Shown here: positions 1 through 11,880 of the stretch, piece after piece | How the letters are laid out: each line of letters opens with the position of its first letter | Position numbering within the stretch: position 1 is the stretch's first letter | Assembly (NCBI RefSeq): GCF_030247195.1 | Contig: NC_080670.1 | Location: forward strand, 211,346,546 to 211,410,545 | Direction of reading: 5' to 3' | From: Topomyia yanbarensis | Taxonomy: Eukaryota > Arthropoda > Insecta > Diptera > Culicidae | Length of the DNA: 64,000 bases | Notes under the pieces: model-generated | What the model saw: the letters and a program-made list of their open reading frames with translations, nothing else | Database searches by the model: none | Told to the model about the DNA's origin: nothing | Position numbers and translations under genes: made by a program

Positions 1-2465
1 CCAGGTTACTCCAGGGATCTAGGGCCATAATTTTCCAGTTTCCTTGAACGCCAGGTAGATGCCGTCGCTTCCGAATTCGACGAGCCTGAAGCCATAACTC
101 CAATGCTATCATCGACATCACCCTGCTTACACCCAACCTTGACTCCACCCTGTGCTGATCCGATCCAGTTCCTCAGCCTCGCACGACATCTCAAGCCAAG
201 AAGCAGCACCGGACACTGACAACCCGTATAACCAGTCAGAATAAACTCATCTACTATGCAAACACTCAATCGCAAAGTCAGCAAACAACAATATCTAGAA
301 AATTCAGTAGTCGAAATAAAACAAAATCCTTCTGTCGACTCCAACCGGAAACTTGTCCCCCGATGCATCCTCAGCGATTGTTGGGTTTTACCCAGGCAAG
401 ACCTCTACCGACTACCCTAAAAACCTTCTAGCCCTAAAAACCTTCTACCCATAGAGCGACACTTCTCCTCCGATCCGCCAACAAAACCCTCGGTGCTATA
501 GTACCAACTCCTGGTCACCGTAATAAGAACTACACCAATCGTTGGTTGTGCAGCCCAAGGCCTAGGGCATCCTCGGGTAAGTTCCACCGATCGTCTAGCC
601 CGATCCGATCCATCTGTCCATTTCTCTCTTACAGAGTCATATGGCACCAAATCAGCCGTTTCAACGCTAAACCTAAAAGACATCGATGAATCAACACATC
701 TGCCTGTGCCGGGTCACTGCAATGGTCCCCTAGCGACTGTTGGCACAGAATCATTGGAATATTCCCAGACAAGTATTCCCCACAGCAAGCTTGCAAAAAC
801 TACTAAGGTCCGCGCGAAAGCCGGACTTTACCAAGTCAACCTTACCAGAGAGGAGTCCAATATCACAACCCAGAGATATCATGAGCCAAAACCTTCAGGT
901 ATTCCTCGAAGGAGAGGAGTCTATAGAAGAAAGCCTGGGCCCACGGCCTGCTGGATCCAACCATCCTAGGATCACGGACTCAGATACGATAGATGCTCAT
1001 GGTACCCTTCCAGAGAGGACTGAGCAAGATCGTGATAAGGTTCACTCGCCAATCTTCCCACCAAGGTTCGGTGAGAATCACTTCCCGATCCCCGCTCATC
1101 CAACAGTGGAATATGGATATCCCCCGGGCTACATCGGAATCTACAGCTGATAAACGCCAAAATTCAACCAATGTCGTGATTCGTCGGTATTCGTGATAGG
1201 CTAAAAACCGAGATAACTCGATTTCTAGTCTCGGAACCCGGTTTGACATCTTATCCACACACCTCGATACGAAGCTTATAGCCGTGACACAAACCATATT
1301 CTAACCAGTCAGATGTACGGTGGTGTCCCGCTAAACAACTGAAGAATATCCCATTCTTGTCGTTAGGGGAACTCAAACTTCCATAAATCGCTGTGGCGCT
1401 CTGGCAAATGGCTGCATTCTTCCATGACTTCAACGTAACAACGTACATAACAACGGAAGCTCCACCTATATTTCAGGCGAACACTCTTAAGCCCTAGATC
1501 TATCTTTCTGCTCCGTAAACCACGCCGAAGCCTGTGGTTGGTCCGCTCGAAGTTTTGATTTTTTAATAGCCGGTCGATCCCATGATTAGTTCTCAGACGA
1601 TCGACTCCAGAGTGGCGCTTACGCTACCAAGTTTAGACTAGCGGTGCGAAAGGTTACAACTGGTTTCAATGTATACTACTGCAGCGGAGGCTCCGTCACG
1701 TTCAAACAGCTACGAATGGTATGGTGATACAATTAAATAATTAGCTGACTTGGTTTTCCAAAACAAATAGTCCATTGTGTTTGATGAACTGTGCATCCAA
1801 TTTATTTGGTTGAACTTGATGAATTCGTCGATATAATCACGTTAACTAATCAGAAGATTTACCCCCAGTTTGGAATTTATGAGGAATATAACATTTTTAG
1901 GAGTCTTTCTAGTAGAACCCACTCATGATTGGTATTCCTACTCCTATTTCCAATGATTCTGTTTCCGGAGATGTGGTATTGCTCCAGAAATTCTTTCAAA
2001 ATCTTCGAAACACTTCTGAATACGTTCATCTTGATCGTAGCATATTTCCGGAAGTTGATACAATAAGGCTTGCAGATACAGGATGAAAAGTAGTATACTA
2101 AGAGGATCGCCTTGACGTACCGATGGTTCTCAGATGCGGTTTGTCGCTTTGCGTTAAACATTCTATGTGAGTGGAATCATCTGCCATTACAACCCATTTT
2201 CTGATAATAGTAGAAATGAAATTCATGATGGATGCATTCAAATTCAAACAATTCTCCTGTTTGTATTGAGGTTATCGCCTCAAAAAACTGTTCCTCTTTC
2301 ACTGCTGAATTTTTACTATTCAAACAAGGTTCTTGAGGATAATACTTTTAATCTGCTTTCAAATACACGGCTTAGGAATAATCAATTCCGCCTTGCTGGT
2401 TTTCTACTTTGCAAGATCGAGAAAATTGAGGTTTTCAACTGCTTAAATCAGTAGAAAACCATTAA
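1..2465. other. unassigned sequence, no gene recognised
   Basis: Mixed-composition sequence without a supportable gene. A loosely open plus-strand stretch at about 30-970 (pieces such as FLERQVDAVASEFDEPEA) and short overlapping frames at 700-1,200 could be a badly decayed retroelement, but no domain or motif allows a family assignment. From about 1,700 the sequence is AT-rich with no structure I can name. Confidence 0.4.
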
Positions 2466-2875
2466 AGAATATATCACTGCAATTTCAGAACCCATTTTTG
2501 AACCCAACAAACATTAGGAGCTGAACTATAAGACTACGTGTTGATTTAAAGCAGATTAAAGGTTATGTAAGCTGAATAAAACTTTCGCTGAACTATTTAA
2601 ACATTAACAGTTTATTCAGCCTATTTAAAATCCAGTATTCGCCAGTTCCAACTAGGCTGAACTATACTGCTAATAAATGTAATAGCGACAATATTAAAGC
2701 TTTTATTCAACCATATTCATTAGACTGAATTGCGAGTTGAATAAACGATGCTGTTACCAATAGTATTACCTTTAATCATTAAGCTGCACTACATGTCTTC
2801 AAGAGGTTGTTTCTACCTTTACATTTGCCGTTATACCACCTTTGACTTTTAGCTGAATTATGTGTTTAACAAAGG
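2466..2875. repeat. dispersed CTGAATAAA / TTTATTCAG motif region
   Basis: Short motifs of the type GCTGAAYTA and GCTGAATAAA, and their reverse complement TTTATTCAGC, recur many times in this AT-rich stretch. The same motifs recur at about 8,205-8,410, on the other side of the inverted duplication at 3,760-8,022. The two stretches may be flanks of one older repeat into which the duplicated element went. This is a pattern seen by eye; no consensus was computed. Confidence 0.4.
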
Positions 2876-2897
2876 TAATTGTAACTACTACAAAAAC

Positions 2898-2957
2898 TGG
2901 CGCGATTAGCAAATCATGAGGAATGGCAACCGACCTGGGTTCGAGTCCCAATACACA
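2898..2957 (+). repeat. tRNA-derived SINE-like fragment
   Basis: The stretch holds an A-box-like ATTAGCAAATCATGAGG and, about 30 bp on, a B-box-like GGTTCGAGTCCC. This is the usual layout of an internal RNA polymerase III promoter in tRNA-derived short repeats. It is followed by ACACACAC and T-rich sequence. It does not fold into an acceptor-stem-closed tRNA by eye, so it is called a SINE-type fragment and not a tRNA gene. Confidence 0.35.
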
Positions 2958-2959
2958 CA

Positions 2960-3759
2960 CAATATTTTTTTTACTATTATGTGAAGGATTTTTTTTATTA
3001 TTTCGGTATATTCCAATTGAGATGTTTTGCATATATTACAGGTAAGGAGCAATAGATCAATAAATGAATAAAGAAATAAAGGAAGTTTATTTAGTTTTTT
3101 TTATATCTACTGAGTTTTCACCACGGGAAATACACGATTTACAGTTTTTCAATGTACAAGCTTACCAAATCACACGCGCCCTCGTTTATGTAAATTTACC
3201 TTTTAATTCAAAACGGTCTGTTTACTTGTGAAACATGAATATTCTCATATTGAACACAAGAGAAACTTTTTGTTCCAACGTTGCTATAAATTTTTGACAC
3301 CAGCATTGTTACCATGATTTTTTTCTATCCATCGACTTGCAAACAAAGGTACAATGAAATGATTATTCACGCTGGCGAACTTAATTGATATAAATAAATA
3401 AACTATTGAAGTCGAACAGCGACTTCCGCTTACCAAAAAAAAACACAATGGAAAGAAAATCATTTGGCAGGGAGTGGTAAATAAATTGAGGAGACTGCCA
3501 CCTTAGAATTATAAATGACTTCAATCCATCATTCAGTTACTACCACTTTTATATAACACCCATTTTTACTTATCTAAATGTTTTGTGACAACCATAAATC
3601 CTCACCTTGGAAACAAAAACGACTATAATCATCATTTTTGAAATAAATAAATAATCTAATTTAAAATTCCCGAATGTTCTAAAAATTATTAAATTAAAAA
3701 AAATTTAAACAAAAAAATTATCGTAGGTTGGGATTCGAACCCAAGCCAACTAGGTTCAA
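2960..3759. other. AT-rich intergenic or intronic DNA
   Basis: No gene seen. The stretch is AT-rich, with a reverse-oriented B-box-like sequence (GGATTCGAACCC on plus) at about 3,730-3,742, just outside the left end of the inverted duplication. Confidence 0.4.
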
Positions 3760-5661
3760 GGCCCAAACGCAATGGCGACGGAAGCGGAACGGCAACGGTA
3801 CGCGGAATTGTCGCGGTTTGTACTAAATAAAATCTGCGACCATTGCCGCGTATTCAAAACGCAATGAACATCAGCGGTTAGAGCGCGGTTAGCGCTTGAC
3901 ATTTCTTTGTTGACAAATTTGGACCAAATCAAAGCGACTTTCCTTTTACAAAGCTCATTGCAGTGAATGTCTGCTTTACCAATCGTGGTCGGTCCACTCG
4001 TTTCCTTGATTACTACAGCAAAGATGTAGTAAATAATGACACAACACTACCAAGAACTACAATGCGACAACCTTGTTCACGGATTCTAATACAAAAATTG
4101 GTTTAATCATTGCATGCTTGAATAATATAAACCTGGTTCAATCATGTGAAATATTTTTGTTAGACTGTCCTTGATGCTTTCACTGAAGGGGGAATAGATT
4201 AGATATTTGGTGATTGATTGCAATCGCTTCATCTGCTGCGGGGTCGCAATGTAGATTTGGATAAAAATATAAATTATGCAAATTAATGCATGACATCTAG
4301 TTTTTTAAAGAAAAACGGTTGTCAATTCTACCAAGTGGGTGCTATCGAAGGACATAGACATTCACATCACATTTTTCAAAATAGCTGGTCATACAACTTC
4401 TTTGCTGCGTTTGGGGAATCCGAACCTAAACTGATTAAAATAATGAAGAACGCCAATAAACAAACGAACCATGAAGAACGCCATCGATTCGAAAGCATCC
4501 AACGCACCGATTTCAGATCTTTTGACCAAACCTGTAACATTGAGAACATTAGAATCGCAGGTTTTATTATATTCAAAACTTTCTACCAAAGACCCAACCA
4601 TGAACCGGTATCTTTGATATACTGCTGAAAAATGGTTTACGTATCGTATCCGGTAGCGGGTATCTCCTTTTCAATCAATGTCAATTGGTTTATCCTGGCT
4701 AACGCTTGCTTTGTACACTTGCTTGCAAAGTGGCTTACGAAGTTGGTCTGTGCATCCAAATGGTTTTTCGCGTTCGTCAGAACGTAAACTGTGAACAAAA
4801 CTTGAGTAACAAGAAACGTAGCTATCTAGTAGATAAAATAACCACGGGTCCGTAGTGTACCCACCGACGTGCCAAAGAGAACAAATAATGCGCCAGTTGT
4901 CCTAATTGTTTAAATTAAAATACGTTGTTATACTAGTGGCATCTGTATAATGGTTCGTGTGGTAGACGACGATAAATCAACAGTACGATAAATCCAAAGT
5001 TTATTGACGTTGTACCAGATATTCTAGAACGGACAAACTATCTTTTATTCTTGTTAAACAATCGTTTCTTATCTTTCCCAGCTTTTTATTATCTTTTGTA
5101 TGCACTAATTCACAAAACTGTTCGTTAAAAGAACAAAAACTAACAGAGATCTTTTCTAATGCGTACAGTTTCAACAGTGAATTTCGTTCATGTTTTTCAT
5201 GCCGCCATCTTTAAATTTCATCTGGTCTATTAGTACGGCACACGAAAATTGCTTACTTGGGTTCGATTCCCAAACCCGCACATATGATTGGAGATTTTTA
5301 GAAAAAAGCTTTTTTTACCTCACAAATAACGAAGGTTAAAACCTCTAAAATCGAACGAAACAAAAAAGCTGCTATTAAGTTCACTATCTGCCCAACCTAA
5401 ATATCCGCAATACAATACGTTAGATTCCACTGAATATGGAATCCGGTGAATTTGAATTAAAACAGTCTGTTTACCGCGTTTTCGACTGCCGCTCTTTTTG
5501 AATTTTTTCAAAAAAAACGCGGTTTTGTTCTTTTAGTACAACGCCGCGTTTACCGTTCTGCCATCATTGCGGACAACCGCATTGAGTTGCATGTATTCAA
5601 AATTATAATTGACAGCCGCTTTCCGTTGCCGTTCCGCTTCCGTCGCCATTGCGTTTGGGCC
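3760..5661 (+). mobile_element. left copy of the duplicated TIR element
   Basis: This copy is bounded by inverted termini that match over about 39 bp. A segment at about 4,279-4,720 has no partner in the right copy, so it is either a later insertion here or a deletion there. Internally at about 5,258-5,280 there is a B-box-like GGTTCGATTCCC, which recurs inverted in the other copy at about 6,340-6,360. No long frame shows codon-like conservation. Confidence 0.8.
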
Positions 5662-5938
5662 TTAAAGGCCTAAACGCAATGGCAACGGAAGCGGAACGGC
5701 AACGGAAAGCGGCTGTCAATTATAATTTTGAATACATGCAAGTTAATGCGGTTGTCCACAATGATGGCGGAACGGTAAACGCGGCGTTGTACTAAAAGAA
5801 CAAAACAGCGTTTTTTTTTTGAAAAAAATCAAAAAGAGCGGCAGTCGAAAACGCGGTAAACAGATTGTTTTAATTCAAATTCACCGGATTCCATATTCAG
5901 TGAATCTAACGTATTGTATTGCGGAGATTTAGGTTGGA

Positions 5939-6214
5939 CCACAGATAACAGACGTTTAGGCTAGAACAAAATTTCTTCAAAAACCTGTGTAAACTTTCAA
6001 ATTGATATGCGTAGAAAATCCGTGTTTCACTATTGCCATCTGCGCAACTGTTTGCTACACGTCTTTGACAGCTGCACTCTAACTGCATTGTAGGGATCAC
6101 TGCGCCATCTGCAAACGTTTGCCAAGCATGTTTCAGACGTCTGATTTATTCGGAATTTCAGTAACGGGTATTTACACACGATTCAAATCGAGCCTAAACG
6201 TCTGTTATCTGTGG
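5939..6214. mobile_element. MITE with CCACAGATAACAGACG termini
   Basis: This 276-bp insertion has inverted termini beginning CCACAGATAACAGACG and ending CGTCTGTTATCTGTGG. It is flanked by TTGGA on both sides (5,934-5,938 and 6,215-6,219). The matching place in the left copy of the foldback (around 5,390-5,400) is uninterrupted, so the boundaries are well supported. There is no coding capacity. The superfamily is not determined; a 5-bp duplication is only what the flanks show. Confidence 0.85.
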
Positions 6215-6814
6215 TTGGACAGAGAGTGAACTTAATAGCTGCTTTTTTGTTTCGCTCGTTTTAGAGGTTTTAACCTTAGGGTCATTCGTCTTTTTTGGGG
6301 TAGAAAAAAGCTACCTAAAAATCTCCAATCATATGTGCGGGTTTGGGAATCGAACCCAAGTAAGCAATTTTCGTGTGCCGTACTAATGGACCAGAAGAAA
6401 TTCAAAGATGGCGGCATGAAAAACATGAACGAAATTCACTGTTGAAACTGTATGCATTAGAAAAGATCTCTGTTACTTTTTGTTCTTTTAACGAACAGTT
6501 TTGTGAATTAGTGCATACAAAAGATAATAAAAAGCTGGGAAAAGATAAGAAACGATTGTTTAACAAGAATAAAAGATAGTTTGTTTGTTCTAGCATATCT
6601 GGTATAACGTCAATACACTTTGGATTCTGCGTACTGTTGATTTATCGACGTCTACCAAACGAACCATTGTACAGATGCCACTAGTGTAACAACGTATTTT
6701 AATTTAAACAATTAGGACAACTGGCGCATTAGTTGTTCTCTTTAGTACGTCGGTGGGCATACTATGGACCCGTGGTTATTTTATCTACTAGACAGCTACG
6801 TTTCTTGTTACTCT

Positions 6815-7108
6815 ATAATATATACGCGAACGGAGGTCTTAGTGGAATGTACGTAATGTTTCAAAGGTTTTCTTCCATTTAATGCCACTATGTTTTTACA
6901 GTTAAATGCACTTGCACTTCACTATTTAACAGATACCGGTATTTCGATTACTACTTGTAATCTTCTTCAGTGTTCATAAACTGATACAAACACTGAAAAA
7001 GATTACAAGTAGTAATCGAAATACCGGTATCTGTTAAATAGTGCAGTGCAAGTGCATTTAACTATAAAAACATAGTGGAATTAAATGGAAGAAAACCTTT
7101 GAAACATT
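6815..7108. mobile_element. palindromic MITE, hAT-like (8-bp target duplication)
   Basis: The insertion is flanked by GTTACTCT at 6,807-6,814 and 7,109-7,116. An 8-bp duplication is the size typical of hAT elements. The interior is a long palindrome around GATACCGGTATTTCGATTAC and its complement, with CAAAGGTTTTCTTCCATT arms. About 35 bp at the left end (from 6,815) has no inverted partner at the right end, so the true left terminus may lie closer to 6,850. The site is uninterrupted in the left foldback copy near 4,805-4,815. Confidence 0.75.
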
Positions 7109-7454
7109 GTTACTCTAGTTTTGTTCACAGTTTACGTTCTGACGAATGCGAAAAATCATTTGGATGCACAGACCAACTTCGTAAGCCACTTTGCCATCAA
7201 GTGTACAAAGCAATCAATTGACGCTATCCATAATTTATATTTTTATCCAAATCTACATTGCGACCCCGCAGCAGATGAAGCGATTGCAATCAATCACCAG
7301 ATATCTAATATATTCCCCCTTCAGTGAAAGCATCAAGGACAGTCTAACAAAAATATTTCACATGATTAAACCAGGTTTATATTATTCGAGCATGCAATGA
7401 TTAAACCAATTTTTGTATTAGAATCCGTGAACAAGGTTGTCGCATTGTAGTTCG

Positions 7455-7735
7455 ACTGGATAGTATCGGTATTCCTGCACTCTTAGAAAAAATGAAAATT
7501 ACATTTGACTTAAACAATGTAGCGACGTATTTTTCTGTCTGATACTAGGATTTTACATACTCTGATATGTAAAATTAAATTTTGTGACTCTTTTGATGTA
7601 AAATTCAGACTGACTGACCCAGGGAAAGCCGAACAACTCACATTTTTACATGTAATTAAATGTAAATTGATGTGAATTGGGACGCTCCTTTTATGTGCAT
7701 CTGGAAAGACGTAAAGTTACATGATTTTTTTTTGC
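7455..7735. mobile_element. unmatched insertion in the right foldback arm
   Basis: This segment is absent from the left copy (compare about 4,040-4,060). It contains repeated ATGTAAAATT/TTACATGTAA motifs and begins near CACTCTTAGAAAAAATG. The ends are only weakly inverted-repeat-like, and a target duplication is not clear. The edges are approximate. Confidence 0.5.
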
Positions 7736-8022
7736 TGTGTGTGCCATTATTTACTACATCATTGCTGTATTAATCAAGGAATCGAGTGGACCAACCACGA
7801 TTCATAAAGCAGACATTCACTGCGATGAGCTTTGTAAAAGGAAAGTCGCTTTGGTTTGGTCCAAATTTGTCAACAAAGAAATGTCAAGCGCTAACCGCGC
7901 TCTAACCGCTGATGTTCATTGCGTTTTGAATACGCGGCAATGGTCGCGGTTTTTTTTAGTACAAACCGCAACAATTCCGCGTACCGTTGCCGTTCCGCTT
8001 CCGTCGCCATTGTGTTTGGGCC

Positions 8023-10100
8023 TTTAGTATTCAACAGGTTGCTGGTTCGGATCCAGGTACGTGATATGATATCCAAGAAGGTAATACAATTTTTGTCTAA
8101 CTGTAACGTAACACTAATAAAAGAATATAGCTTTCAAAGAGATTGATAGCGTGTGTAACTTGAAATAAATGTCTTTTTTTAACAATTTTCTTATGATAAT
8201 TCTCTCAGCTGAATAGCGGTAACGAAAAGGTTTATTGATAAAGCTGAACTGTGGTTTTCTTCAGGCTGTATACGTGCTGAGGAATTGTTCTTTCATGTGT
8301 CTTAATCAGACAAGCTGAATAAATTCTCCAAATCCCGGATGTTTAAGGGTGGAATAAACGATATATGATTACACGTATACTTCCAATGTTCAGCTAGAGC
8401 TGAATAAAGCAACTGTTAAAACGTTTATAAAACCACGAAATGTTTGTTGGGAATATATAGAGCGAAACGCTGATGTTTTCCACTAGCTTTCAGCTGTTCT
8501 GTCCAGTCTGACGGCAGTATGTGATCACATGTTTCAATCTCTTCTGCGGTAAGCGTTGGCAATTTCTTAGATTACCTCGTGTTTTTAAATTTTCGTATAT
8601 GTAGTTTAAAAGGAAACATGAAATGTTTGTGTTCGATTGAAGTGTTTATTGTAAACCGACCACCTTCCACTAGACCAACAGTTGATAGACCGCCGGAAAG
8701 CACACTGCCACCAGCACGCAACCACCATAACTTTCAAAACCTAGAACCAGCTGTCATCGACTGGAAGGGGGTGGCCGTAGTCGAAGGAATATGTGGGATG
8801 GTATTCAATCTGATTGTGTAGTGCGCGTCGCGTTAAATACTGTAGACAGGAGCAAGGCTCGATTAAACTCGAATAAAAAACGGTACTTTTCGGTAGGAAT
8901 AAGAAAATATCGGCAGTTTCCTCCTGGTCGTCTGTGAATCGGATGTGGAAAGCCGACAATCGGTAGGACTAAAAATCCACAGGGCCCAACAGTTTTATTT
9001 TAACACTATAGTGAAACGCTCTGGCGGTATGCCATGTTTTATTTGTTTCCAAGAACAGAAAAGTTGGATTATAATGATTCGTGCTCCACTCGCAGCAACT
9101 GACAAATTCCCGAAAATAATTTTTGTGTCTATCACATGATGTCATTAATTCTAGTAAAATATTACTAATAAATCACGGCGACAAATGATCAAAATGTTGT
9201 ACTAGATACCGCATCCATTCCGCTTTTTCCCTTATTTGCAAGAAGGTAAATGGCGATTTGCTCACACGAGTTAGCAAGTAGCCCCTGTAAGCCGGCGAAC
9301 TGCCTTTCCTGCAGATTTGGATCAACCGAATCAGTAGAGTTAAAAAACAGGGAGGTCTTAAGTACCTGGTTTCCAAAATCCCTAGTTTGGATAGTCCGGC
9401 AGAATACGTGCAAAAATCTGACAGAACTTAAGAAGATCTTGATTAAGAATCAAGGACTGGTGGAAAATCCAGAAGATCGTTGAAAGATTACGATAGGTAT
9501 CGAATGACACAAATGGAAGATTCGAGTGTATTAGCCATTTTTTCGTACTCTAGTTGAGAGTGGGTTTAAGTTACAGTAATGGTTGCGTTCGACTCGGTAC
9601 CTTTGCTGGGGTGTTGAACAGCAAAACGGTCGATAATCTACGCAGTAAATCTATTGTATTACCGAACTACCTGCGAAGTACTAAATTAAGATTCGAACAT
9701 CGTAATACAGCGCATCACGCAATAAGTAACAAAAATTAGATGTGGAACATCATTCGGCCAACAAAAATACAGAGTGTCTTCCGCCTACAGCACTGTTTAA
9801 ACATGCATTTATATACTTCTAGCTCGCTCGACAAGTACTATCAATGAGGTGACGAAAATGCAGAGGATCTGATTGTGCATCCAGATGCTTCTCATTCGAC
9901 TATCAAGCGACGAAGGAGGTTCAAAAATACATGCAGGAGGCAGGCATAAAAATTCCCATTATTCAAGTCACTTAGGTACTGCAAATTTAAGGCTCGGGCT
10001 ATCCGCACCGTTATCGAAATATTGCCCGAAAATCAGTTTCGCGTTGTTTAAAAACACAAAGACAGAACATACTTCGTCAAACCTCGTTTTAAATATATTA
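8023..10100. other. unassigned sequence
   Basis: No supportable gene. The first part has a B-box-like GGTTCGGATCCAGG (about 8,043-8,056) mirroring the one outside the left end of the foldback, and CTGAATAAA-type motifs at 8,205-8,410. Short frames at 9,189-9,480 and 9,554-9,740 could be worn transposon coding, but no motif supports a family. Confidence 0.4.
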
Positions 10101-10394
10101 GAATGTAAAAATCGGATATAAACTTCAAGCTAAAAATCGGGCTGTGATGCTTTAGCATAAAAATCGCCTAAAAAGCTCTCCTCCTCCAGTACAAAACCCA
10201 ATTAAAAATAAATAATTCGTTGGAGTGAAAATCCGTATATCGTTACATTCAAGAATAAAAGCCGGTTAACTACTTTGTAAAAATCGGATATATTTTTTCC
10301 TGTTTTAATACCATACTATATGAACGATTCTTACGTCGAAGCGCCCCAGTCCGATTTTTACGCTTGAAGAAGTTTATATCCAATTTTTACATTC
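10101..10394. mobile_element. MITE, Harbinger-like (TTA target duplication)
   Basis: This is a 294-bp element whose termini read GAATGTAAAAATCGGATATA at the left and, inverted, about ATATCCAATTTTTACATTC at the right. TTA flanks it on both sides (10,098-10,100 and 10,395-10,397). A 3-bp TTA/TAA duplication is characteristic of PIF/Harbinger-type elements. The inverted repeats are imperfect over about 45 bp. There is no coding capacity. Confidence 0.7.
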
Positions 10395-10439
10395 TTATAT
10401 AAGACTTAGGACCTATGTTATGTTACATTGAAGAAAACT

Positions 10440-11880
10440 GCTATCTGGACCAGAACCAGCCTTTGGAGAAATCGCCCCAGCGAACAAACACCATGCCGAC
10501 ATAGCTATACTAGACATCGCCTAGGCTTACAACACGGAGTTCGTCAGCTGGCTAGTTAATGAGCCACCGGAATCCCAGGAAACGACAGGGATACCTCATC
10601 AACCGATTTTTTTTCCGATTGGGTTTGTGGAAGAAAACACTCTACTCCACGTAAGCGTCCACCTTTGCATCGTGCCGTAAGGAGTCTATGTATTCGGGAC
10701 ATCGATCGCTCGAGTGATAAAGTTCCAAGCCGCAGTGAACACCATCGGTAGGTGGGCCGAAACAGTGGGGTTCAGTATAGCTGCTGCCAAGTGTTCAGTA
10801 GCCCACTGTTGCAACTTCACCTTGATACTAACAGAAACTCGGAGTCGCACCAATCCATTTCCGCCGAGGATTGATCCTCAGTATAACGCTAGACCACTGT
10901 CTCACTTTTTAGCACACTTCCGAACAATCAAACGAAGTTGAAATAACCAGCCACAACTTGAGCGGACTTCCGAGTATCGCCGCTCACCTCTTCAACACCC
11001 TACTGACCACCCGACGATGAGCCGATTCAGGCTTTCTTTCCTTTCGCTGGACAGCCGCTAACACCGTAGTCAGACGTGCCATGGGATTGCTGGTGGGGAG
11101 TTGTGTCATCCCTTAAACTGCTCCAAATATAATTCGGGCCAATACCGATCTCCCAGATATAGCACGGCACCACAGGTCTCGGTACCGTCCCTGGTGCAGA
11201 ATACAGACTTTACACACAAACTTATGGAGACAAAAACAGTAAAACTAGCAACCATCAAGTATATACTGGCATCACGGAAACCCCCGGAAGCTATGCTTGG
11301 GCTTCTCCTTATACTTCCCCTCACAAAACTCTCATGCTCGTTTGGCTGAAATTTTTGACACTTCGCTAGTCTGAATGTAAAGAGTCTATAGTGCAGAAGA
11401 AGCCCGATTGGCAACACCAATTTAGCTAGGTCACTACAAGCAGGCCCTCCTCCCGATGTCGCTCGCTCAGGCCATATTCCATAAGCTGATACTGTCGCCT
11501 CCCAGCTGAAATGTCGAATCGGTGCAGGCGTCTGCGAAACAGAAGCTGGCCTTACCCCCCGCATCCCCACAGCTTCTACATACGTTTACTCGATCTGGTG
11601 GACAGCACCTGTCGGCCACATTCTCCCTGGAAATGGAAACGACGTCACACCGCCCTTATACAAAACTATAGAGAGCATTTGTAATCCACTGACCACGATC
11701 GGAGGGGACAAGGAAGAGGACTTACGAGAAACAGTTCCGGAGATTGCTGACTAAGTTGATCTCATCGACGGATATCGTGCTCGACTACAAGCAAAAAAGT
11801 GGTGGCTCGCAACATTATCCACTAAAGAACCAATCCGGCAACCTCAAAGAAATTCTCCTGTCCATTGGCCACATCACGCA
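10440..11880 (+). pseudogene. decayed non-LTR retrotransposon reverse transcriptase region
   Basis: Plus-strand translation in shifting frames gives pieces typical of the C-terminal part of a Jockey/I-type non-LTR reverse transcriptase. At about 10,714-10,830 the piece FQAAVNTIGRWAETVGFSI is followed by AAAKCSVAHC, corresponding to the thumb region after the catalytic YADD box. A worn FRTIKRS-like stretch follows near 10,920, and further fragments run to about 11,880 in the region where an RNase H-like domain would be expected. Many stops and frameshifts are present and no ends are visible. No intact catalytic box was found, so it cannot be active. The clade is uncertain. Confidence 0.6.

Larger units (their letters stand above)
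3760..8022. mobile_element. inverted duplication of a TIR element (giant foldback)
   Basis: Two inverted copies of one element face each other around a TTAAA junction at 5,662-5,666. Each copy is itself bounded by the terminal repeat GGCCCAAACGCAATGGCGAC and its complement: the left copy at 3,760 and 5,661, the right copy at 5,667 and 8,022. The right copy's inner end differs slightly (GGCCTAAACGCAATGGCAAC). The arms match over most of their length; for example 5,060-5,235 pairs with about 6,380-6,570, and 3,900-4,040 with about 7,740-7,890. Arm lengths (1,902 and 2,356 bp) differ because of later insertions listed separately. There is no transposase frame, so the element is non-autonomous. 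I could not assign a superfamily. Confidence 0.9.
5667..8022 (-). mobile_element. right copy of the duplicated TIR element, with nested insertions
   Basis: This is the inverted partner of 3,760-5,661. Compared with the left copy it has three extra segments: a MITE at 5,939-6,214, a MITE at 6,815-7,108 and an unmatched stretch at about 7,455-7,735. Because each nested element has the uninterrupted sequence in the left copy, the left copy serves as an internal empty-site control for two of them. Confidence 0.8.

Noticed and set aside
740..1150. 136-codon plus-strand frame as a possible retroelement gag
   Set aside because: Two plus frames are open at once here and neither shows a zinc knuckle, protease or other motif; left unassigned.
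5215..5283. tRNA gene
   Set aside because: A B-box-like sequence is present, but no cloverleaf with a closing acceptor stem could be drawn, and the sequence is repeated inside a transposon.
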